The notes under the pieces were generated by a model. It saw nothing but the letters and a program-made list of their open reading frames with translations, was not told the origin of the DNA and did not search any database. A DNA stretch of 64,000 nucleotides from Streptomyces regalis (GTDB taxonomy: Bacteria > Actinomycetota > Actinomycetes > Streptomycetales > Streptomycetaceae), in the NCBI RefSeq assembly GCF_001509475.1, contig NZ_LLZG01000360.1, positions 26,962-90,961 on the forward strand, written 5' to 3'. Within the stretch, counting starts at the first letter, position 1. Every line of letters starts with the position of its first letter. The position numbers and the translations under genes are program-made. Of the stretch, positions 43,282 to 51,580 are shown one piece after another.

Positions 43282-45297
43282 GTGAGCGAAAGGCAGCTCG
43301 AAGTCTGCGTCATCGGTGCCGGCCCCCGCGGCCTGTCGGTCCTGGAGCGCCTGTGCGTCAACGCCCGCGAACGCGCCCTGGGTACCGAGGTGGTGGTCCA
43401 CCTCGTCGACCCCTGCCGCCCCGGTGCCGGCCGGGTCTGGCGCACCGACCAGTCGCACCACCTCCTGATGAACACCGTCGCCTCACAGGTGACCCTGTTC
43501 ACCGACCCGAGCGTGCAGATGGCGGGCGAACTCGCGCCCGGCCCCAGCCTCTACGAGTGGGCGCGCTCCATCGTGCTCATGGGTGACCCGGCGGCCGACG
43601 ACGGCGTCCTCGACGACCAGGTGCTCGCCGAGGCCCGCGACCTGACTCCCGACTCCTATCCGACCCGCGCCTTCTACGGCCACTACCTGCGCTGGGTGTT
43701 CGCACGGGTGGTGCGCACCGCCCCGGCGTACGTCACTGTCGTCGTCCACCCCCTGCGCGCGGTCCGGCTGCAGGACCGGCCGGACGGCCTCCAGTGCGTC
43801 ACACTGGCCAACGGCACCCGCATCGACGGCCTGGACGCCGTGGTGATGGCGCAGGGCCATCTGCCGGTGCGCGCGGACGAGACCCAGGAGCGGCTGGCCG
43901 GCTTCGCCCGCCGCCACTCCCTCACCCATGTGCCTCCGGGCAACCCGGCCGACATGGACCTGTCCCACCTGGCCCCCGGCGAGACGGTCGCCCTGCGCGG
44001 CCTCGGTCTCACCTTCTTCGACCACATGGCGCTGCTCACCGCCGGCCGCGGCGGCACGTTCGAACGCGCCGACGACGGGCGGCTGGTCTACCGTCCCTCG
44101 GGCCGCGAACCGGTCCTGTACGCGGGCTCGCGCCGCGGCGTGCCGTACCACTCCCGCGGCCGCAACCAGAAGGGCGCCCACGGCCGCCACGAACCGCTGC
44201 TGCTCACCCCCGGCAGGGTCGCCGAGCTGAGGGCGGCCGCCGAGCGGGGCGGACTCGACTTCGTCCGCGACCTGTGGCCGCTGATCGCCAAGGAGGCCGA
44301 GACCGTCTACTACACGGCCCTGCTGACCCGCCGCTCGTGTGTGTGCGTGGGCCGATCGTTCCGCGACGACACCCTCGCGGCCGGCTGGGACACCCCCGAG
44401 GAGGCCGCCGTACTCGACCGGTACGGCATCGCGCCGACCGAGCGCTGGGACTGGCGGCTCCTCGCCCGCCCCTACGGCGGCCAGGCCTTCCCGGGCCCCG
44501 GCGAATGGCGCTCCTGGCTGCTCGACGCGCTGCGCCGCGATGTCGCCGAGTCGGAACTCGGCAACGTCGACGGCCCTCTCAAGTCCGCCCTCGACGTGCT
44601 GCGCGACCTGCGCAACGAGGTCCGCCTCGTCATCGATCACGGCGGGCTCACCGGCCACTCGCACCGCGAGCAGCTGGACCGCTGGTACACGCCGTTGAAC
44701 GCGTTCCTGTCCATCGGCCCGCCGCCCAGCCGTATCGAGGAGATGACCGCGCTCATCGAGGCGGGCGTCCTGCACGTCCTGGGCCCCGGCATGCGCGTGA
44801 GCACCGACGAGCGGGCCGGCGTGTTCGTCGTCGACTCGGCCGAGGTGCCCGGCTCCCGCGTCGAGGCGACCTGCCTGGTCGAGGCCCGGCTGCCCGAGCC
44901 GGACCTGCGCCACACCACGGACCCGCTGCTGCGCCACCTGGCCGACACCGGCCAGTGCCGTCCCTTCGTCGTGGCCGACGCCGAGCACGGCGACCACGAG
45001 ACCGGCGGCCTGTCCGTCACCCGGCGCCCCTACCACCTGGTGGCCGCCGACGGCCGGCCGCATCCGCGCCGCTTCGCCTACGGCGTCCCGACCGAGGCCG
45101 TCCACTGGGTGACCGCCGCCGGCGTACGGCCCGGGGTCGATTCGGTGACGCTCGGCGACTCCGACGCGATCGCCCTGGCACTGCTCGCCCTGGCCGCACC
45201 CGTCCCCGCGACCCCGGCCGCCGCCGCACTGCCCCTGGCCCCTGTCCCGCAGCTCCGCCGGGAGCCCGACCTCAAGGCCCTTCAGGAGACCGAGTGA
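43282..45297 (+). CDS. CreE-like FAD monooxygenase (aspartate to nitrosuccinate)
   Basis: 671 residues from GTG 43282. FAD-binding VCVIGAGPRGLSVLERL, a GRVWRTDQSHHLLMNTVAS segment, RAFYGHYLRWVF, and NADPH-site VALRGLGLTFFDHMALLT match the FAD/NAD(P)-binding family that includes CreE and FzmM. These oxidise L-aspartate stepwise to nitrosuccinate. The gene overlaps a CreD-like lyase gene by four bases, and that pairing is the hallmark of the nitrous-acid-forming aspartate-nitrosuccinate pathway. Other members of this broad family have unknown roles, so the call rests on length, motifs and the neighbour. Confidence 0.8.
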   Translation: MSERQLEVCVIGAGPRGLSVLERLCVNARERALGTEVVVHLVDPCRPGAGRVWRTDQSHHLLMNTVASQVTLFTDPSVQMAGELAPGPSLYEWARSIVLMGDPAADDGVLDDQVLAEARDLTPDSYPTRAFYGHYLRWVFARVVRTAPAYVTVVVHPLRAVRLQDRPDGLQCVTLANGTRIDGLDAVVMAQGHLPVRADETQERLAGFARRHSLTHVPPGNPADMDLSHLAPGETVALRGLGLTFFDHMALLTAGRGGTFERADDGRLVYRPSGREPVLYAGSRRGVPYHSRGRNQKGAHGRHEPLLLTPGRVAELRAAAERGGLDFVRDLWPLIAKEAETVYYTALLTRRSCVCVGRSFRDDTLAAGWDTPEEAAVLDRYGIAPTERWDWRLLARPYGGQAFPGPGEWRSWLLDALRRDVAESELGNVDGPLKSALDVLRDLRNEVRLVIDHGGLTGHSHREQLDRWYTPLNAFLSIGPPPSRIEEMTALIEAGVLHVLGPGMRVSTDERAGVFVVDSAEVPGSRVEATCLVEARLPEPDLRHTTDPLLRHLADTGQCRPFVVADAEHGDHETGGLSVTRRPYHLVAADGRPHPRRFAYGVPTEAVHWVTAAGVRPGVDSVTLGDSDAIALALLALAAPVPATPAAAALPLAPVPQLRREPDLKALQETE

Positions 45298-46757
45298 GCA
45301 CCACCCACGAACCTGCGCCCCCGCCGCCGTACGGCGAGCTGTCCCCGGCCGACACCGGCCTGCTGTCGCCCGTGCGCGCCGGCTCGCCCGCGGAGGCCGC
45401 CACGAGTGACACCGCCTGCCTGCAGGCCCTGCTCGACGCGGAGGCGGCCCTCGCCCGTGTGCAGGCCGGCTTCGGCACCGTGCCCGAGCGGGCCGCCGCC
45501 GTCATCACCGCCACCGCCCGGGCGGAACACTTCGACGTGCGGGCCCTGGCCGTCGCCGCCCGCGCCGCGGCCAACCCGGTCGTCGCCCTCGTCCGGGTGC
45601 TCGGCGAGACCGTGGCCCGCAAGGACCCCGAGGCCGCGCACTCCGTGCACCAGGGCTCCACCAGCCAGGACGTCCTCGACACCGGTCTGATGCTGGTCGC
45701 GGCCCGCACCGTGGAGCTGATCCTCACCGACCTGGACCGCACCGCCGACGCGCTCGCCGCCCTCGCCGCACGGCACCGCGACACGCCGATGGCCGCGCGC
45801 ACCCTCGGCCAGCACGCCGTGCCCACCACCTTCGGACTCAAGGCGGCCGGCTGGCTCCAGGGCGTCATCGACGCCGCCGAGCGGCTGCGCCGCGTCCGCA
45901 CGAGCGGGCTGCCCGTCCAACTGGGCGGCGCGGCCGGCACGATGGCCGGCTACCTCGAGTACGCGCGCGTCGTCGCGGACCTCGCCCCGGACGCCCTCGA
46001 CCGGTACAGCCGTCGGCTGCCCGCCGCCTACGCCGCCGAACTCGGCCTCGCCGCACCGGCCGTGCCCTGGCACACCGTGCGCACCCCGCTCGCCGACCTG
46101 GCGGCGGCGCTCACCCTCACCGGCTCCGTCCTCGGCACCTTCGCCGCCGACGTCCAGCTGCTGTCGCGCACCGAGACCGCGGAGGTCTCTGAACCGGGCG
46201 CCGAGGGCCGCGGCGCCTCCTCCGCCATGCCGCACAAGCGCAACCCCGCCCTCGCCGCCCTCGTACGGTCCGCCGCCTACCAGCTGCCGGGCCTCGCGAG
46301 CACCCTCGCCCACGCGGCCGTCACCGACGACGAGCGGCCCGCGGGTGCCTGGCACGCCGAGTGGGAGCCGCTGCGCGCCGCCCTGCGGCTGGCCGGCGGA
46401 GCCGCGCACACGGCGGCCGAACTCGCCGCCGGCCTGACCGTGCACGACGGCCGGATGCGCGCCAACCTCGCCCTCACCGGTGGCCTGGTGGTCTCCGAAC
46501 GGCTCGCGGCGGCCCTCTCGCCCGACCTCGGCCGGGCCCCCGCCAAGGCCCTCGTCTCCGCCGCCTCCGCACGGGCGGCGACCGAGGGCCGCCACCTGGC
46601 GGACGTCCTGGCCGAGACGCCCGAACTCACCGGACTCCACGACGCCGACGCACTGCGCGCCCTGTGCGCCCCCGAGCACTACACCGGCGCCGCGGGCGCG
46701 CTCGTGGACCGTGTGCTCGCCCGACACCGCGACACCCGCCCGCACGGCCGCGGCTGA
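45294..46757 (+). CDS. CreD-like nitrosuccinate lyase (fumarase/CMLE superfamily)
   Basis: 487 residues from GTG 45294 (GTGA overlap). Superfamily motifs are VHQGSTSQDVLDTGLML, ARTLGQHAVPTTFGLK and the signature GRGASSAMPHKRNPALAALV with the catalytic-loop serines. By sequence it resembles 3-carboxymuconate cycloisomerases, as does CreD. With the adjacent CreE-like gene and no other protocatechuate-pathway genes nearby, the likely reaction is elimination of nitrous acid from nitrosuccinate, leaving fumarate. It follows that the cluster makes nitrite for N-N bond formation. Confidence 0.8.
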   Translation: MSTTHEPAPPPPYGELSPADTGLLSPVRAGSPAEAATSDTACLQALLDAEAALARVQAGFGTVPERAAAVITATARAEHFDVRALAVAARAAANPVVALVRVLGETVARKDPEAAHSVHQGSTSQDVLDTGLMLVAARTVELILTDLDRTADALAALAARHRDTPMAARTLGQHAVPTTFGLKAAGWLQGVIDAAERLRRVRTSGLPVQLGGAAGTMAGYLEYARVVADLAPDALDRYSRRLPAAYAAELGLAAPAVPWHTVRTPLADLAAALTLTGSVLGTFAADVQLLSRTETAEVSEPGAEGRGASSAMPHKRNPALAALVRSAAYQLPGLASTLAHAAVTDDERPAGAWHAEWEPLRAALRLAGGAAHTAAELAAGLTVHDGRMRANLALTGGLVVSERLAAALSPDLGRAPAKALVSAASARAATEGRHLADVLAETPELTGLHDADALRALCAPEHYTGAAGALVDRVLARHRDTRPHGRG

Positions 46758-46802
46758 CCCCGGCCGCCCAGGACACGCCGCGAACCGACGCAGAAGGACC
46801 TC

Positions 46803-49245
46803 ATGATGACGGCAACGACACACCGGTGGACGACCCCGATCGGCCTGGAGGTGACCCGCCTCAGCGAGCCGCTGGGCCCACAGCGGGCCGAGGCCGAACT
46901 GGCCCGGCTGGAAGACGCCCTGGACACCCGGCGGGGCCTGCTGTTCTCGGGCCGCTGCGACCAGCCCGGCCGCTACCGGCCGCACGATCTCGGCCACGTC
47001 GACCCGCCCGTCGAAGTCACCGCCGACCAGGACGGCGTACGGCTGCGCGCGCTCAACGCACGCGGCCGCGTCCTGCTGCCCGCGCTCGCCGCGGCCCTCG
47101 CCCCGCACGGGGCGTACTGGGACGAGGCCGCCGCCACCGTCACCGCCACCCTCAGAGCCTGTGTCACATCCCCGGTCGGGCGCGCGGCGTCTGGCACGCA
47201 CGCTCGCCGCGTTGCCGAACCGCCCACGTGGCTCCGCCACGAGGGCGCTCCGGCGCCTTGCGATCGCACGCACCAGACGCCGCGCTGATCCGACCGGGGA
47301 TGTGACACAGGCTCTCAGCGCCGCGGGCGTCGCACACCCCGCCGGGCCCGTCGCCGAGGAGGAGCGCACCCGCCTGCCCTCCGCCTTCACCGTGCTGCGC
47401 GCCCTCGTCGCCGCGCTGGCCGGCCCGCACGACGAACTGTGGGGCCTGTACGGCGCGTTCGGCTACGACCTCGTCCTCGGCTTCGACCCCGTACCCCTGC
47501 ACCAGGACCGCGACCCGCGCGACCGCACCCTCGTGCTGCACCTGCCGGACCGCATCCTCCGGATCGACCGGCGGCGCGGCACCGCCACCCTGCACAGCTA
47601 CGAGTTCTCCTACGCCGGGCACGGCACCGCCGGCCTCGACCGCACCACGCCCGACGCGCCCTGCGGACCGCCCGCCGAGCCGGCCACCCGCCGTGACCAC
47701 GCGCCCGGCGCGTACGCGCAGCTGGTCCGCCGCGCCAAGGAACGGTTCCGGACCGGTGACCTGTTCGAGGTCGTACCCGGCCAGAGCTTCCACCGCCGCG
47801 CCGCCGCCCCGCCGTCGGAGGTCTTCCGCAGACTCCGTGAGCGCAACCCGGCCCCGTACGGACTGCTGATGAACCTCGCCGACGGCGAGCACCTGGTCGG
47901 GGCGTCACCGGAGATGTTCGTCCGGGTCGACCCCCGCGCCCGCACGGTCGAGTCCTGCCCCATCAGCGGCACCATCGCCCGCGGCCGCGACGCCCTGGAG
48001 GACGCCGAGCAGATCCGCACGCTGCTCGCCTCCGTCAAGGAGGAGTCGGAGCTGACGATGTGCACGGACGTCGACCGCAACGACAAGGCCCGGGTGTGCG
48101 TCCCCGGCGGCGTCGAAGTCCTGGCGCGCCGTCAGATCGAGCTGTACTCCCGGCTCATCCACACCGTCGACCACGTCCGCGGCCGGCTGCGCGCCGACCG
48201 GGACGCCCTCGACGCGTTCCTGACCCACATGTGGGCGGTCACCGTCACCGGGGCGCCCAAGCGGGCCGCGATCGCCTTCGTCGAGGAGCACGAGAGCAGC
48301 CCGCGCCGCTGGTACGGCGGCGCGGTCGGCCGGATCGGCTTCGACGGCGGCCTGGAGACCGCGCTCACATTGCGCACCGTCCAGTTCCGCGACGGCGTCG
48401 CCACCGTACGGGCGGGTGCCACGCTGTTGTTCGACTCCGACCCGCAGGCGGAGGAGGACGAGACCGTGCTCAAGGCGTCCGCGCTGCTGGACGCGGTGGA
48501 GAACCCGTCGGGCCCGGCCCGCGGACGGGACGCCTCCGCCGGCCGGCCGGGGCGCGGTGCCGTGCCGGTGCCGGCCCGGCCGTGGGGCGTCGCCGACTGG
48601 GACACCGGGCGGCCCCGGCGTGTCCTGCTCGTCGACCACCAGGACTCCTTCGTCCACACGCTCGCCGATTACGTCCGCCAGACCGGTGCCGAGGTCGTCA
48701 CCTACCGCGCCGGCTTCCCCGCGGAACTGCTCGACGCCGAGCGGCCGGACCTGCTGCTCCTGTCGCCGGGCCCCGGCCGCCCGGCGGACTTCGGCATGTC
48801 CGGCGTGCTGGACGGAGCACTGCTGCGCGGGATCCCGGTGTTCGGCGTGTGCCTGGGTCTGCAGGGCATCGTGGAGTACTTCGGCGGCACGCTCGGTACC
48901 CTCCCGCGGCCCGTGCACGGCAAGCCGTCGCCCGTCGAGGTGGTCGGCGACGGCGGAACGGTGTTCCGTGACCTGCCCGCCCGGTTCCGCGCCGGGCGCT
49001 ACCACTCCCTGTACGCCGACACGCGCACGCTGCCCGCGGAGCTGATGGTGACGGCCCGGACGTCCGACGGCACGGTGATGGGCGTCGAGCACCGCGTGCT
49101 CCCGATCGCGGCCGTCCAGTTCCACCCGGAGTCGATCATGACGTCGGCGGAGCGCGCGGGCCGCACCCTCATCGCCAACGCCGTGACCGGCCTGGGCCGT
49201 TCCGTACCGGCCGCCGCCGCCGCGACCGCGGGGAGCCTGCGATGA
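46803..49245 (+). pseudogene. anthranilate synthase (fused TrpE-TrpG type) interrupted by MITE
   Basis: Removing the 160-bp element and one 3-bp duplicate restores a single frame of about 759 residues (the reading TVTATLSAAGVAHP spans the joint). The synthase domain has GYDLVLGFDPVPL, DLFEVVPGQSF, ESCPISGTIARGRD, CTDVDRNDKARVC and WAVTVTGAPKRAA. The C-terminal glutamine amidotransferase domain has VFGVCLGLQGI (Cys) and QFHPES (His, Glu). The element shifts the frame: the N-terminal 117 residues end in a stop at 47288, and the rest stays open from 47161. Restart from GTG inside the element could give a protein lacking the N-terminal segment. It would have made anthranilate from chorismate. Confidence 0.88.
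47155..47314. mobile_element. palindromic MITE-like element B (160 bp) inside anthranilate synthase gene
   Basis: Perfect terminal inverted repeats beginning GAGCCTGTGTCACATCCCCG, flanked by a TCA target duplication (47152-47154 and 47315-47317). It has a central hairpin CGTGGCTCCGCCACG and the core blocks GGCACGCACGCTCGCCGC and GATCGCACGCACC. No transposase. The TNA-type duplication resembles IS5-group insertions (inference). Its core matches element A at 32268 with the same internal spacing, but the ends differ. Confidence 0.9.
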
Positions 49246-50654
49246 CCGGGGCCGGCCGGACTCCGCAGGAGGAGGGCCGGGAACGGAAGCCCGGACAGGA
49301 CCCCTTCGTTCCGCACCCCCGTGACCGTGCTGCCTGTGGCATTCCGCGGTCGCCCCTCGCGCGTAACGCGCGGCTGGTCTCGCTGCCGCTCGGCTTCGCC
49401 GGTCGGTCCGCGATGCGGTTCGGCCGGCGTCTGCTGGGTCAGCCAGTGGACCTGATCACCAGCGAGCTGCAACGCCGTACGAGCCACCACCTCTTCCGGG
49501 TACTGGGCGAACTCAAGGGTGGCGCCATGAAGTTCGGGCAGATGCTGTCCGTCTTCGAGGCGGCGCTGCCCCCAGAGGTCATCGGTCCCTACCGCGCCGC
49601 CCTGACCCTCCTGCAGGAGGCCGCGCCCGCCCTGCCCGCGGAGCAGGTGCACGCCGTACTGACCGAGGAGCTGGGCGCGCGGTGGCGCGACCGCTTCACC
49701 GAGTTCGACGACACGCCCGCCGCGGCCGCCTCCATCGGCCAGGTCCACCGGGCCGTGTGGGAGGACGGCCGCCGGGTGGCCGTGAAGATCCAGTACCCGG
49801 GAGCCGGCGAGGCACTGCTCGGCGACTACACCCAACTCGGCCGCCTGATCCGGCTGTTCTCCGTGGTCACCCCCGGCCTGGACGTGGAGCCCATGCTGCG
49901 GGAACTGCGGGAGCGGGTCGCCGACGAGCTCGACTACCGACTGGAGGCCGCGGCCCAGCAGACCTTCGCCGACGCCTACCGGGGCGACAAGCAGATCCTG
50001 GTCCCGGACGTGGTGACCTTCACCCAGCGTGTGCTCGTCACCGAGTGGCTGGACGGCACCCCGGTCGCGACCGTCATCCGGGACGGCGAGCAGGCCGAGC
50101 GCGACCGCGCGGGGCTCCTGTACACCCGCTTCCTGTTCTCCGGCCCCGAGCGTGCAGGTCTGCTGCACGCCGACCCGCATCCGGGCAACTTCCGGCTGCT
50201 CGAGGACGGCCGACTCGGCGTCATCGACTTCGGTGCCGTCAAGGACCTGCCGGACGGCTTCCCGCCCGCGCTCGGCACCCTGATCAGGCTGGCGCAGGCC
50301 GGCAAGTGGGCGGCCGCCGAGGAGGTCCTCGTCGAGGAGGGCATCATCACGCCGGGCGTTCCTCTCGACCCCGCCGCGCTCGGCTCGTTCCTGCTGCCCC
50401 TCGCCACTCCGACGGCGGAGCACACGTACCACTTCACCCGCGAGTGGCTCCGCGAGGAGGTGGTGCAGGCCGTCGACCTGCGCGAGGGCGGACTGCTGCG
50501 GCGCTTCAACCTGCCGCCGTCGTACGTCCTGGTCAACCGTGTCGTCGGCCAGGCCACGGCGGTGCTGTGCCAGCTGGAGTGCGAGATCCCCTTCCGCGCC
50601 GAGGCGTCCCGCTGGCTGCCGGGCTTCACGGAGGAGCAGCCGACCGGGCCCTGA
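49242..50654 (+). CDS. ABC1/UbiB/AarF-family atypical kinase
   Basis: 470 residues from ATG 49242, overlapping the anthranilate synthase stop as ATGA. Family motifs: GGAMKFGQMLS (KxGQ), AAASIGQVHRAV (Ala-rich loop), VAVKIQYPG (Lys), VADELDYRLEA, HADPHPGNF and VIDFGAVKDL (Asp). ABC1 proteins bind ATP and support quinone or lipid metabolism; their true reactions are poorly known. Its coupling to the cluster's last biosynthetic gene suggests it serves the same pathway or its resistance. Confidence 0.87.
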   Translation: MTGAGRTPQEEGRERKPGQDPFVPHPRDRAACGIPRSPLARNARLVSLPLGFAGRSAMRFGRRLLGQPVDLITSELQRRTSHHLFRVLGELKGGAMKFGQMLSVFEAALPPEVIGPYRAALTLLQEAAPALPAEQVHAVLTEELGARWRDRFTEFDDTPAAAASIGQVHRAVWEDGRRVAVKIQYPGAGEALLGDYTQLGRLIRLFSVVTPGLDVEPMLRELRERVADELDYRLEAAAQQTFADAYRGDKQILVPDVVTFTQRVLVTEWLDGTPVATVIRDGEQAERDRAGLLYTRFLFSGPERAGLLHADPHPGNFRLLEDGRLGVIDFGAVKDLPDGFPPALGTLIRLAQAGKWAAAEEVLVEEGIITPGVPLDPAALGSFLLPLATPTAEHTYHFTREWLREEVVQAVDLREGGLLRRFNLPPSYVLVNRVVGQATAVLCQLECEIPFRAEASRWLPGFTEEQPTGP

Positions 50655-50675
50655 CGGAGACGATCCGGGACCGTC

Positions 50676-51449
50676 TCAGAGCCTCCGCGTCGCCAGCGTC
50701 AGCCGGTCCCTTGCGTCGAACAGGGCGTCCTTCACCATCTGTTCGTGTGCCGGGGTCAGCCGGGCCACCGGCACCGAGCAGCTGATGGCGTCCCGGGCCG
50801 GGGTACGGTACGGAATCGCGACACCGAAGCAGCGCAGGCCCAACGTGTTCTCCTCGCGGTCCACGGCGAAGCCCTGCTCGCGGACCTGGTGGAGCTCCTC
50901 GATGAGCTTCTCGCGGTCGGTGATCGTGTTCTCGGTCAGCGCGGGGAGCGTCTCCGGGAGCATCTTGCGGACCTGCTCGTCCGAGTAAGTGCTCAGCAGC
51001 GCCTTGCCGAGGGAGGTGGAGTGGGCCGGGAGGCGGCGGCCGACCCGGGTGAAGGGGCGCAGGTAGTGCTGGGACTGGCGGGTGGCCAGGTAGACGACGT
51101 TCGTGCCGTCCAGGCGGGCCAGGTGGATCGTCTCGGTCGTGTCGTCCGACAGGCGGTCCAGCGTCGGGCGGGCCGCCGCGACCACCTCGTCGCCGTCGAT
51201 GTAGGAGGTGCCGACCAGCAGCGCCCGGACGCCGATGCCGTACCGCGTGCCCGTGGCGTCCGTCTCCACCCAGCCCAGCTCGACGAGGGTGCGCAGCAAC
51301 ATGTAGAGACTGGACTTGGGGTATCCGACGGCCTCCTGGACCGACGCGAGGGAGTGCATGCCGGGGCGTCCGGCGAAGTATTCGAGCAGTTCAACCGTTC
51401 GTACCGCGGACTTGACCTGCGCCCCGCCGCCCGTCTCGCCAGCCGACAT
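50676..51449 (-). CDS. IclR-family transcriptional regulator
   Basis: 257 residues from ATG 51449 (AAGGGCG upstream). The N-terminal winged helix is VKSAVRTVELLEYFAGRPGMHSLASVQEAVGYPKSSLYMLLRTL. The C-terminal effector domain includes RLPAHSTSLGKALLSTY and EENTLGLRCFGVAIPY. It is divergent from the semialdehyde dehydrogenase gene and probably controls it through the palindrome at 51511-51530. Family members in this setting often respond to sugar-acid catabolites. Confidence 0.92.
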   Translation of the reverse strand: MSAGETGGGAQVKSAVRTVELLEYFAGRPGMHSLASVQEAVGYPKSSLYMLLRTLVELGWVETDATGTRYGIGVRALLVGTSYIDGDEVVAAARPTLDRLSDDTTETIHLARLDGTNVVYLATRQSQHYLRPFTRVGRRLPAHSTSLGKALLSTYSDEQVRKMLPETLPALTENTITDREKLIEELHQVREQGFAVDREENTLGLRCFGVAIPYRTPARDAISCSVPVARLTPAHEQMVKDALFDARDRLTLATRRL

Positions 51450-51510
51450 CGCCCTTGACCCCTTCGTTCGACGGGAAATAGTCTCCACAGCATATTCATC
51501 ATCAGAGACA

Positions 51511-51530
51511 GCGTTCAGTATATCGAACGC
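51511..51530. promoter_or_regulatory. candidate IclR operator
   Basis: GCGTTC, two bases, TATA, two bases, GAACGC: a 20-bp palindrome broken only at the two paired dinucleotides. It lies between the divergent IclR and dehydrogenase genes, about 50 bases before the dehydrogenase start. Confidence 0.6.
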
Positions 51531-51580
51531 CCTGGTGGATGACCCCGTACTGCGGCAATACATGTGTGGAGGGACCTGCG

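Noticed and set aside
45294..46757. Reading the lyase as PcaB, 3-carboxymuconate cycloisomerase of protocatechuate breakdown
   Set aside because: No other protocatechuate-pathway genes are near, and it is coupled to a CreE-like monooxygenase; the nitrosuccinate lyase role fits better.
46803..49245. Calling the split gene PhzE-type (phenazine) rather than anthranilate synthase
   Set aside because: The restored length of about 759 residues and the CTDVDRNDK region fit fused TrpE-TrpG enzymes, and no other phenazine genes are present.
51351..51359. GGAGTGCAT occurring within the IclR gene
   Set aside because: It is inside coding sequence and lacks the second box at 21 bases.
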